Assembly: GCA_020721815.1 (NCBI GenBank)
Contig: DYMA01000002.1
Span: forward strand, 1-42,262
DNA from: Sulfurovum sp.
GTDB taxonomy: Bacteria; Campylobacterota; Campylobacteria; Campylobacterales; Sulfurovaceae
Length of the DNA stretch: 42,262 nt
Direction: 5' to 3'
The position numbers and the translations under genes are program-made. Below are positions 16,231 through 23,268 of the stretch, piece by piece; the stretch's first letter is position 1; the number at the start of each line of letters is the position of its first letter. Under the pieces are notes generated by a model. It saw nothing but the letters and a program-made list of their open reading frames with translations. It ran no database searches and was not told the origin of the DNA.

Positions 16231-16340
16231 TTAAATCTCCCGTAATGGTTTTGACCTATCATACCCAATTTAATCTTTGATGCTGTATGGAGTCGATTGA
16301 TGCATCAAACTCTATCTTGCAACTGTAATAGATTGGCATA

Positions 16341-16415
16341 TCTCTCTCGTTCCGCCTCTCCTGAGCCTAGTCAGGGTTTATTATTTCACACTCTCTCCTG
16401 AGGTGGAATGAGATA
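16341..16415. repeat. nested palindromic repeat, internally deleted copy
   Basis: Same outer arms as the 8653 copy (TCTCGTTCCGCCTCTC at left, GAGGTGGAATGAGA at right), but the inner hairpin is reduced to GAGCCTAGTCAGGG. It fills much of the 294-base gap before the next gene; the rest of that gap shows only a promoter region. Confidence 0.75.
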
Positions 16416-16456
16416 AAATTATAAATTTCATTCAGTGCTTTGTGCTACAAATTTGA

Positions 16457-16493
16457 TATAATATTTTCAATTGAATTGTATTGACAATTGTCA
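16457..16493 (+). promoter_or_regulatory. promoter with two palindromic sites
   Basis: TATAAT at 16457-16462 is followed by two perfect palindromes, TTCAATTGAA (16466-16475) and TGACAATTGTCA (16482-16493), just downstream of the expected transcription start. Both look like operator sites; the binding protein is unknown. Confidence 0.4.
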
Positions 16494-16524
16494 TAAAAAC
16501 TAACACCGTAAGGAGTATTTCTCT

Positions 16525-16953
16525 ATGACACATTCATCCCGTATCTTTGCATCTAGCATCTTTGTAGCCATTGCTATATTTTTGTTAAACTATACATGGT
16601 TGCCGTCACTCTCTAGTATGCAAAATGAGAAAGGCACGGTAAGCAACATCCTCTCTCAGACCAATACATGGTATGAAGTCGAAATGATTGCCACAAGCGG
16701 TACACGGATTACTTGCAGAACAAGACGTGGCTGGTCACTTATGGGACCGAGTCGTTGCCCACTTGAAAAATTTGAAACTTTACTTGGTCAGACTGTGAAT
16801 ATTCTCCATGACAAGAAGCATCCGTACGAGGTCACAGATAGTAGTGGCAATATAATCATTGAGTACTCTGCCCATAAAAAAGTACGCACAATCTCTATCG
16901 CTCTTGCCACGCTTATGCTGTTGATGGCTTTTTTGGTTTGGAGACGAAAGTGA
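16525..16953 (+). CDS. DUF3592-like small membrane protein
   Basis: A 142-residue protein with an N-terminal helix (about 9-29), a beta-rich central domain (KGTVSNILSQTNTWYEVEM through KHPYEVTDSSGNIIIEY) and a C-terminal helix (about 121-138) ending WRRK. The arrangement resembles DUF3592 proteins, whose function is unknown. The central domain would lie in the periplasm. An AAGGAG ribosome site nine bases before ATG supports the start. It stands alone between repeat copies and has its own palindrome-rich promoter. Confidence 0.6.
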   Translation: MTHSSRIFASSIFVAIAIFLLNYTWLPSLSSMQNEKGTVSNILSQTNTWYEVEMIATSGTRITCRTRRGWSLMGPSRCPLEKFETLLGQTVNILHDKKHPYEVTDSSGNIIIEYSAHKKVRTISIALATLMLLMAFLVWRRK

Positions 16954-16980
16954 CAACACAAGAGTCTATTCATCAAAAGA

Positions 16981-17023
16981 TTTCTCTCGTTTCACACTCT
17001 CTCCTGAGGTGGAATGAGAGAAA
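16981..17023. repeat. nested palindromic repeat, minimal copy
   Basis: Only the outer arms remain: TTTCTCTCGTTTCAC and GTGGAATGAGAGAAA around ACTCTCTCCTGAG. This looks like a deletion derivative of the 16341 copy 570 bases away. Confidence 0.7.
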
Positions 17024-17062
17024 TTTACTTCAATCAAAAGATGAACTTATTAATATAACTTT

Positions 17063-17098
17063 TTGCAATATCTTCGCATAAGTCTATTGCGATATAAT
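17063..17098 (+). promoter_or_regulatory. metY promoter region
   Basis: TATAAT at 17093-17098 lies 27 bases before the metY start. TTGCAATA (17063-17070) and TATTGCGA (about 17085-17092) form an imperfect inverted repeat directly upstream, a candidate operator for a sulfur or methionine regulator. Confidence 0.4.
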
Positions 17099-17125
17099 CA
17101 TAAAAAATCTTAATAAGGATTCATT

Positions 17126-18394
17126 ATGGAACAACAAACTCTCGCTTTGCATGCTGGTTATGAAAAAGAGGCTCAAGGTACTATGGCAGTACCGCTCTAC
17201 ATGACAACCGCTTACGACTTTGGGTCGGCCGATTTTGCTGCAAGCAGCTTTAATTTGCAACAAGGAACGGATCATGTTTATACTCGTGTAGGCAATCCCA
17301 CGACGGCTATTTTGGAGCGACGTTTTGCTACGATTGAGGGGGGTAGTGCGGCATTGGCTATCTCAAGCGGCATGGGGGCTATTTTTTATGCCGTGCTTAA
17401 TATCGCAGGGGCGGGAGATAACATTATCGTAGCCAGTAAACTCTACGGTGGTACGATTACGCTCTTTACTCAAACCCTTAAGCGATTGGGTATTGAGGCA
17501 CGTTTTTACGATGTGCATAACCCCGATGAGATTACGCCGCTTATTGATGAACGTACCAAAGGTATCTTTTTTGAAACCATCTCCAATCCAAGCATTGACG
17601 TGCCTAATATTGAAGCGATTGTGGCTATTGCCAATGCACACGGTATCCTTACTATTGTGGATAATACCGTAGCAACGCCCTTTTTGTGCCAACCGCTTTT
17701 GCTGGGTGTGGATGTGGTTGTTCATAGTGCCAGTAAATACACGACAGGACAAGGGTTGGCTATTGGCGGTTTGATGGTAGAACGCAACGATTTGGTAGCC
17801 AAAATTCTAGAAAATCCTCGTTATCCCTTTTTTAACGAACCCGAAACGAGTTATCACGGGCTTGTTTTTGCCAATTGTCCTGCAAGTGCCGTTTTGTTTA
17901 CCTTTAGGGCGCGTATGATTTTGTTGCGTGATACGGGAGCGGTTTTGAGTCCCTTTAATGCGTGGCTCTTTATCCAAGGATTGGAGACAATGAGCTTACG
18001 CATGAGACAACACAGTGATTCGGCACTAAAAGTAGCTCAATTTTTAGAAAAACATCCAAGGATACAAAAGGTAAACTACCCACTCCTTCCTAGCGATAGA
18101 AGCTATGCCAATGCCTCCAAATACCTCACCAAAGGGGCTAGTGGATTGGTGAGTTTTGAAGTAGAGAGTTTTGAGGTGGCCAAAAAGATACTTGATGGTG
18201 TCAAACTCTTCTCGATTGTTGCCAATATCGGCGATAGCAAATCGATTATCAACCACTCAGCCTCAACAACGCACCAACAACTTAGCCCCCAAGAGCTTGA
18301 AAATGCAGGGATTAATGCAGGGCTTATTCGATTGAGTATTGGCTTAGAAGATACGCAAGATTTAATCGAGGATTTGACACAAGCCTTAAGCTAA
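17126..18394 (+). CDS. metY: O-acetylhomoserine sulfhydrylase
   Basis: A 422-residue PLP enzyme of the Cys/Met metabolism family that makes homocysteine from O-acetylhomoserine and sulfide. The PLP lysine is Lys204 in HSASKYTTGQG; other marks are YTRVGNPTT (52-60), ISSGMGAI (79-86), KLYGGT (105-110), VDNTVATPFLCQP (178-190) and the C-terminal GDSKSIINHSASTTHQQL. Length near 420 and the long insert before LSLRMRQHS favour MetY over MetB/MetC (about 390). AAGGA lies nine bases before the ATG. Direct sulfide assimilation suits a sulfur-metabolising host. Confidence 0.93.
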   Translation: MEQQTLALHAGYEKEAQGTMAVPLYMTTAYDFGSADFAASSFNLQQGTDHVYTRVGNPTTAILERRFATIEGGSAALAISSGMGAIFYAVLNIAGAGDNIIVASKLYGGTITLFTQTLKRLGIEARFYDVHNPDEITPLIDERTKGIFFETISNPSIDVPNIEAIVAIANAHGILTIVDNTVATPFLCQPLLLGVDVVVHSASKYTTGQGLAIGGLMVERNDLVAKILENPRYPFFNEPETSYHGLVFANCPASAVLFTFRARMILLRDTGAVLSPFNAWLFIQGLETMSLRMRQHSDSALKVAQFLEKHPRIQKVNYPLLPSDRSYANASKYLTKGASGLVSFEVESFEVAKKILDGVKLFSIVANIGDSKSIINHSASTTHQQLSPQELENAGINAGLIRLSIGLEDTQDLIEDLTQALS

Positions 18395-18403
18395 ACCCAC
18401 AAC

Positions 18404-18424
18404 GATACCCCCCTAAAGGGTATC
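18404..18424 (+). terminator. probable terminator after metY
   Basis: GATACCC and GGGTATC pair around a seven-base loop, ten bases after the metY stop. The T-rich stretch TTTATTTTT follows about 15 bases later, so termination efficiency is uncertain. Confidence 0.5.
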
Positions 18425-18514
18425 TTAGCAATCACTGTTTATTTTTAGAGACTCAAAATCTTGTATCAGTATAAGGGTTTTGCTTAAATCAATGCGGGTT
18501 TAAAAAAGATATGG

Positions 18515-18520
18515 TAAAAT
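18515..18520 (+). promoter_or_regulatory. possible -10 element before the receiver-like gene
   Basis: TAAAAT lies 27 bases before the GTG at 18547, with TAGGAG between. No clear -35 is seen. Confidence 0.3.
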
Positions 18521-18546
18521 TAGCACCAATTTATAGGAGTGCGTAG

Positions 18547-18996
18547 GTGAATATTTTACTCATAAACAAAAATATGGTAGTTTCAAGATTGGTTCAACTT
18601 TGCACCAAGGAGCTAAACGCCACGCTTGATGAGAGAGCCTCGATTGATGGCATTGCCAAAGCCTATTACGATGTTGCCATTGTCGATGAATCGGCTCTCA
18701 CCCCACAGCTCGAATCCTCTTTGGAAATGCTTAGCGTAGGCTCTACGGTGGTGCTTAGCAACAATCCGCTAGAACTGATGCGTCGTTACGATTTTGAACT
18801 CAAAAAGCCCTTTTTGCCTCGTGATTTAAGCTCTATTTTGCTAGAGATTACCCACGCCCAACCCACCGCTGCTACATCCAGCCCCAACGATTGGCTTGAA
18901 AAGGTTTTGATGCTCGAGCCCTCCAAAATCAAAGCCATTTTAGCAGGTGCCAAAGTCCATATTACTATCGAATTTCCAAAGGAATTATCGCAATGA
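18547..18996 (+). CDS. receiver-like protein of unknown function
   Basis: A 149-residue protein. The N-terminal 100 residues resemble a degenerate response-regulator receiver: MNILLINKN (first strand), YYDVAIVDESAL (where the phospho-aspartate strand would end), STVVLSNNP and LKKPFLPRDLSSIL (the K-P motif). After a Pro/Thr/Ser linker it ends with a helix and IEFPKE. It opens the operon with gmk; an acidic receiver-like protein upstream of gmk also occurs in relatives, as far as I recall, so a conserved partnership is possible. Start is GTG with TAGGAG upstream. Confidence 0.55.
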   Translation: MNILLINKNMVVSRLVQLCTKELNATLDERASIDGIAKAYYDVAIVDESALTPQLESSLEMLSVGSTVVLSNNPLELMRRYDFELKKPFLPRDLSSILLEITHAQPTAATSSPNDWLEKVLMLEPSKIKAILAGAKVHITIEFPKELSQ

Positions 18997-19064
18997 AACC
19001 CTCATCTTTCAAAAACACAAACAAAACCAAAAGTTCGAGAATTTACAAGGAGCTTTATAGATGA
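18993..19064 (+). CDS. possible 23-residue coupling peptide
   Basis: An ATG overlapping the stop of the receiver-like gene (ATGA) opens a 23-codon frame whose TGA overlaps the gmk start (ATGA again). The product, starting MKPSSFKNTNKTK, is strongly basic. Four-base overlaps at both ends suggest that ribosomes may travel through it to reach gmk; gmk also has its own AAGGAG. It could be chance. Confidence 0.3.
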   Translation: MKPSSFKNTNKTKSSRIYKELYR

Positions 19065-19672
19065 AAGGAGCTATTTTAGTGCTTTCGGGTCCCAGTGGAG
19101 CGGGTAAAAGTACGATTATACACAAAGCAGGTGAGGCGATTGGCGACTACTACTTCTCCATCTCAACGACTACGAGAGCGCCACGAGAGGGAGAGGTGGA
19201 TGGAGTCGATTACTATTTTGTATCCAAAGAGGCGTTTGAGGAGGGGATTAAAGCGGGGGATTTTTTGGAATACGCTACCGTACACGGCAACTACTACGGC
19301 ACCTCCATGCTACCCGTACAAAAAGCACTTGATGAAGAGAAGCTTGTGATTTTTGATATTGACATTCAAGGACATAGGCTTGTGAGGGCTAAGCTGGGCG
19401 ATGTAGTCACCTCTATTTTTATTACGCCGCCAACGCTTAGTGAACTTGAAAAGAGACTCTACGGTCGTTCAACCGAAAACAATGAAGTCATTCTCAAACG
19501 CCTCAAAAGTGCAACCAACGAGATTAAGGCGATTGCTGAGTATGATTTTTTGATTGTCAATGACGATATTCAAAGAGCCGCACAAGAGTTTATCCTTGTA
19601 GCCAACAGTGCCAGGCTCAAACATTGCAAAGAAGACCTCAATGGCTTCATATCCCAATGGCTTGAGGGATAA
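19061..19672 (+). CDS. gmk: guanylate kinase
   Basis: A 203-residue cytoplasmic enzyme phosphorylating GMP to GDP with ATP. It shows the P-loop LSGPSGAGKST (7-17), SISTTTRAPREGEVDGVDYYFV with the GMP-binding residues, FLEYATVHGNYYGT, VIFDIDIQGHRLVR and the lid region RLYGRSTENNEVILKRL. Full length, with an AAGGAG ribosome site. It is the last gene of a short operon and is followed by palindromic repeats. Confidence 0.96.
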   Translation: MKGAILVLSGPSGAGKSTIIHKAGEAIGDYYFSISTTTRAPREGEVDGVDYYFVSKEAFEEGIKAGDFLEYATVHGNYYGTSMLPVQKALDEEKLVIFDIDIQGHRLVRAKLGDVVTSIFITPPTLSELEKRLYGRSTENNEVILKRLKSATNEIKAIAEYDFLIVNDDIQRAAQEFILVANSARLKHCKEDLNGFISQWLEG

Positions 19673-19688
19673 GAGATTGCCAATTTAG

Positions 19689-19761
19689 CTGTAGGTTCGG
19701 CTTTAGCCGAACATTTGGAAGTTGTTGAATGCTTCAAACTCGGCTAAAGCCGAGGCTACAG
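19689..19761. repeat. double palindrome repeat after gmk
   Basis: CTGTAG and CTACAG form the outer arms; inside are two separate palindromes, TTCGGCTTTAGCCGAA and CTCGGCTAAAGCCGAG, with about 28 bases between them. A related single palindrome occurs at 39036. It could also end the gmk transcript. Confidence 0.7.
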
Positions 19762-19781
19762 ATTTATGGACAAAATTTAAA

Positions 19782-19808
19782 ATAGATTGCTTCTTGCTTT
19801 GCAATGAC
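19782..19808 (-). repeat. half copy of GTCATTGC/GAAGCAATC repeat
   Basis: On the minus strand it reads GTCATTGCAAAGCAAG then AAGCAATCTAT. The same ends form the palindrome at 41553. Elements with CGTCATTGCGA and GAAGCAATC ends are widespread dispersed repeats in bacteria. Confidence 0.5.
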
Positions 19809-19826
19809 TAGCTCAAGGATGATGGG

Positions 19827-20864
19827 TTAAAATAGCCCCATCTCGTAGAGTAGATTGTTGGTGATGGTTTGATAATAGGCTTTAATCTCCTCGCTGCACA
19901 TGGCAACAGCAGGTTTACCCTCATCGCAGGAGCTTCTAATCTCCATCAAAAGCGGTACTTTTCCTAGCAACGGCACACCGTATTGGGTTGCGATAGCCTC
20001 CCCTCCGCCTGTACCAAAAATGTCGTAGCGTTGGTGGGTATCGGGGGCGATAAAGTAGCTCATATTCTCCACAATGCCACCAATGGGTACTTTGATATCT
20101 TTAAACATCATCACCGCACGGCTTACATCATCGGTAGCTACTTTTTGGGGTGTTGTAACAATGACTCCCGCACCAATGGGCAACTCTTGAGCCATAGTAA
20201 GCTGAATATCGCCCGTACCAGGAGGCATATCAATGACCAAAAAATCAAGTTCACCCCAATCAACATCTTCCAAAAACTGAATCAAAGCTGAAATTGCCAC
20301 AGAGCTACGCCAAACCAGTGGGGTATCGGGGGTGGGGGTAGTGAGTCCAACGCTCATCACTTTGATACCAAAATTTTCGCTGGGGATTATTTTGTTGTTG
20401 TCGTTCCATTGGAGTTTTTCATGGGCTACTTGAAGCATTCGTTGGGTATTTGGGCCATAGACATCGGCATCGAGTAGCCCCACTTTGTAGCCTTTTTGAG
20501 CTAAGGCGATGCTAAGATTGACCGCAACCGTTGATTTGCCAACTCCTCCTTTGCCGCTTGTGACGGCTATCACATTTTTGGCATACGCAGCACGATTGTT
20601 AGGTTTGGCGGTTGTACCGTAAGTCGTTGATGGGGTTTGTTTGGCTTGAAAAACCACCTCAATCTTGTCAAAATGCAAACCCAAAATATCAATGATTTGA
20701 TCTTCGATTGAGAGATAGACCTTTTCGTTGTTGAGCAAAAGTTTAATCGTGATGCTTTTGTTGGCAATGGCTATATCACCAATAGCCCCCAATGAGAGAA
20801 TATCTCTATCGAGTTGGGGATAGATGACCTTTTGAAGCAGTGCTTTGACTTCATCCGTTTGCAT
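19827..20864 (-). CDS. mrp: Mrp/NBP35-type Fe-S cluster carrier ATPase
   Basis: A 345-residue P-loop ATPase that delivers iron-sulfur clusters to target proteins. An N-terminal DUF59 (MIP18-like) domain (about 4-75) precedes the deviant Walker A KGGVGKST (105-112), LLDADVYGPN, DFLVIDMPPGTGD and the terminal GVPLLGKVPL with SCDEGKP. ATG 20864 is chosen because AAAGGAGG lies eight bases upstream and the sequence then starts directly with the DUF59 domain; an in-frame ATG 24 codons earlier lies inside the preceding gene and adds unrelated residues. It overlaps the upstream gene by 14 bases. Loading Fe-S clusters into the molybdoenzyme subunits encoded divergently at 23 kb is possible but not specific. 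Confidence 0.92.
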   Translation of the reverse strand: MQTDEVKALLQKVIYPQLDRDILSLGAIGDIAIANKSITIKLLLNNEKVYLSIEDQIIDILGLHFDKIEVVFQAKQTPSTTYGTTAKPNNRAAYAKNVIAVTSGKGGVGKSTVAVNLSIALAQKGYKVGLLDADVYGPNTQRMLQVAHEKLQWNDNNKIIPSENFGIKVMSVGLTTPTPDTPLVWRSSVAISALIQFLEDVDWGELDFLVIDMPPGTGDIQLTMAQELPIGAGVIVTTPQKVATDDVSRAVMMFKDIKVPIGGIVENMSYFIAPDTHQRYDIFGTGGGEAIATQYGVPLLGKVPLLMEIRSSCDEGKPAVAMCSEEIKAYYQTITNNLLYEMGLF

Positions 20865-21237
20865 GGGTAGCCTCCTTTTGCGCTTCGTGTTTGAGCAATC
20901 TATCGGTCGAAGCGGCTTTTTGCATCCATACGCCAATCACCTCTCGTGCATCTAAATGTTGGTTGCCCAGTCGTATGTAGGCGGTGGTTCTATCTTTGAA
21001 CAAAAGCATAAAATGAGCCAACAGTTCGCCCAAACGATTGTGGGCTTTCATCTCTCCAAAGAGTTTTCGTATCAATACATCGCGCTCTTTGAGAGGCAGT
21101 TCCAAGCCCAACTTTGCCCCTATTTGCACCAAATCAAACGAAGAGATATAAACCCCGCTTGAATAGGTTGAAAGGAGGTGCTTCTCTAGGCTTTCGTAGT
21201 CGTTTTGGCGGTTGTGAAAGGTTGCTTTTTTATGCAT
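20851..21237 (-). CDS. helical protein of unknown function
   Basis: A 128-residue soluble, mostly helical protein that I do not recognise, with segments YESLEKHLLSTYSSGVYISS, LPLKERDVLIRKLFGEM and LLAHFMLLFKDRTTAYI. The start at 21237 is preferred because its ATG overlaps the stop of the upstream LRV gene (ATGCATAA); earlier ATGs in frame lie inside that gene. It ends inside mrp with a 14-base overlap. The tight coupling of three genes suggests a joint role with Mrp. Confidence 0.6.
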   Translation of the reverse strand: MHKKATFHNRQNDYESLEKHLLSTYSSGVYISSFDLVQIGAKLGLELPLKERDVLIRKLFGEMKAHNRLGELLAHFMLLFKDRTTAYIRLGNQHLDAREVIGVWMQKAASTDRLLKHEAQKEATHANG

Positions 21238-21811
21238 CTTTTTGCCCATTTTTGGCTTCCCAATTGATTTGGGCGGCTTTTTGCACATCTTTATCCTCAT
21301 CATCAAGGAGTCGATTCAAAATCTCTTGCGTAGCGGAGGGATTTTCAGCTACACGCATACGCACCATCTTATCGCTATCATCGGCCAAAATCAAGAGAAG
21401 AGGGGAGGGCGTATGGATGTTGCCAGAGAGTCCATCGCGCACAATCTTCTCATCGTTAAAGAGGGTTTCTAGGATGGATACAGGAGTGTTGGGGTTGGTA
21501 GCTACCAACGCACGTACCAAATTGATCTCATCAAGAGCCAATTGAGTGAGTATATGGGCGGGTGTGTGGTGATTTTTGGCTACTGCCCAACGACTTCCCA
21601 TATCTTTGACACGGCTAAGCTCAATGAGCAGTTCAACAAGCGTATCGCTTTTGCCAATCTCGTGGTCATAGACACTCGTTCGTCGGCTTAGGTTCATAGC
21701 AACCATGCCTGTAACCTCAGCGTTATCTTTGAAAGTATGAAATATGGTTTTTACTTCATGGATAGAGAGCTCTATATTATCCAAAAGCTCGGTAGCTTCA
21801 TTAATAGTCAT
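21230..21811 (-). CDS. leucine-rich variant (LRV) repeat protein
   Basis: A 193-residue solenoid protein. Four or so repeats of the LRV type are visible, such as RWAVAKNHHTPAHILTQLA, VRALVATNPNTPVSILETL, VRDGLSGNIHTPSPLLLIL and VRMRVAENPSATQEILNRL. LRV proteins bind partners through stacked helices; the Azotobacter founding member also carries an Fe-S cluster through an N-terminal cysteine cluster, which is not present here. It begins the operon with the unknown helical protein and mrp. Confidence 0.75.
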   Translation of the reverse strand: MTINEATELLDNIELSIHEVKTIFHTFKDNAEVTGMVAMNLSRRTSVYDHEIGKSDTLVELLIELSRVKDMGSRWAVAKNHHTPAHILTQLALDEINLVRALVATNPNTPVSILETLFNDEKIVRDGLSGNIHTPSPLLLILADDSDKMVRMRVAENPSATQEILNRLLDDEDKDVQKAAQINWEAKNGQKDA

Positions 21812-22173
21812 AAAATATCCTAATAGATTGTAATTTTTTTGAAGTATGATTGTTGAGTTTCAATCCAAAAAAAGGTTAGTATTGAATTCAATCATTAAAT
21901 ATAGCATCTTAATACTGAAAAAAGAGAAAAAATAGAAAAAATTGTTTCAACTTCATCAAGCCTATCTTTTTGATAATCAGATAAATTGAATAATTGTAAC
22001 GATTTGAGTCAATACAATAGATTTACGTGTTAAAAAAGGGAGCATTTGAATAATATTTGAGGAGTTGCACGGTTTTTTACGTCAATTTAAGTATATCAAA
22101 CTTATAATTGACCTCGAAGAAAAGGTACTTTAAATAAAATAATAGGTACTTATTAAAGTCATAAGGAGATAGT
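21812..22173. promoter_or_regulatory. A/T-rich divergent control region
   Basis: A 362-base gap between the LRV operon (minus) and the rhodanese-molybdoenzyme operon (plus). No protein-like frame was found. TATAAT at 22103-22108 is a candidate -10 for the plus operon. Two copies of AGGTACTT followed by A/T (near 22122 and 22144) lie 22 bases apart, about two helical turns, suggesting a regulator site. TTTAA-N4-ATCAA at about 22087-22099 is a weak half-match to an FNR/CRP site. Confidence 0.35.
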
Positions 22174-23253
22174 ATGAGAAAAGCAGCTCTTGCTGTTATT
22201 GCTTGTTTAACGGTTGTTTCAAGCAATCTTTTTGCATCAGAAGTTAAGCTAATTGACCCCAAAGAGGCGATTAAGCTTATTGGTGATAAAAACGTGGTTT
22301 TTGTATCGGGAGATAGTCACGATACCTACAACAATAACCACATTATCGGTTCGGTTGAGATGTATGCACACCATTTACATCACTCAGATATTATGGGGAA
22401 TATGCACTGTGAGCCTCTCTACCGATGCGTTGATGATGCTCAAAAGTATATCCGTTCAAAAGGAATACGAAACGACCAGCTCATTATTGCCTACGACAAC
22501 TATCGTGGTCCTAATGCCACGGGTGTTCACAGCTTTTTTGAGAGTTTTGGACACGAAAAGGTTGTGGTGCTAGATGGCGGATTTGATGGAATCAAGGCAC
22601 TAGACCCCAACCAAAAGATCTACGACAAGCTTAATGAGGAGCGTAAAGCTATCAAAAAAGAGGTCAAAGATGCAAAAAAAGCGGGAAGCGATGACAAGGT
22701 AAAAGCACTCAACGACAAAGAGAAAGAGATTAAGGCAAAAATGGATGCCATTAAGCCCAAACTTTTGATACAAGCGGGTGAAGAGCCAAAGCATGAGGAG
22801 AGCGACTACACGATTGATGCAGCAAAAATCAATAAAAAGTACATCGCCGACAAATACGAAGTCAAAAAAGCCGTCGATGATATCGCTCAAAAGGGCAAAG
22901 ATAGCCAATACGTTATCATTGATACGCGCGGTATGATTGAGATTATCGGTGAGCGAAAGATGGACAATGTGGCTCGTGGTGGACATATCCCAGGAGCCAC
23001 GTTCCTTGAGTGGACCAACATTACCGATGAAGAGAAGAAGATGAGCTTCAAATCCAAAGAGGAGATGCAAAAAGTCTTTGACCGCTACGGTGTCAAAAAA
23101 GATCAAACCATCTATGCCTACTGTATGGTGGGTGCGGGTCGTAGTTCGCATATCATTTCAGCCCTTAGACTTTTGGGATATGAAAACGTAAAAGTATTTA
23201 CAGGTTCATGGGATACATGGGGTAACGATATGAATTTACCTATTAGACGATAA
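22174..23253 (+). CDS. periplasmic tandem-rhodanese sulfurtransferase
   Basis: A 359-residue exported protein with a clear signal peptide (1-22, ending LFASE) and two rhodanese domains. The first (about 24-145) has aspartate at the active-site position (IAYDNYRGPNATG, Asp108) and should be inactive; the second (about 212-358) keeps the loop CMVGAGRSS with Cys317. Between them is a long charged coiled-coil insert (about 148-195) unusual for rhodaneses. It would bind and transfer sulfane sulfur in the periplasm. It begins the operon with the molybdoenzyme, only a few bases before it, suggesting sulfur delivery to or from that enzyme; a rhodanese feeding sulfur to a molybdoenzyme has precedent in Aquifex. 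AAGGAG precedes the ATG. Confidence 0.88.
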   Translation: MRKAALAVIACLTVVSSNLFASEVKLIDPKEAIKLIGDKNVVFVSGDSHDTYNNNHIIGSVEMYAHHLHHSDIMGNMHCEPLYRCVDDAQKYIRSKGIRNDQLIIAYDNYRGPNATGVHSFFESFGHEKVVVLDGGFDGIKALDPNQKIYDKLNEERKAIKKEVKDAKKAGSDDKVKALNDKEKEIKAKMDAIKPKLLIQAGEEPKHEESDYTIDAAKINKKYIADKYEVKKAVDDIAQKGKDSQYVIIDTRGMIEIIGERKMDNVARGGHIPGATFLEWTNITDEEKKMSFKSKEEMQKVFDRYGVKKDQTIYAYCMVGAGRSSHIISALRLLGYENVKVFTGSWDTWGNDMNLPIRR

Positions 23254-23268
23254 GAGAGGATGAGTAGC

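Noticed and set aside
20864-20936. Longer N-terminus for Mrp
   Set aside because: The extra 24 codons lie inside the upstream gene and have no ribosome site; AAAGGAGG sits in front of the downstream ATG.
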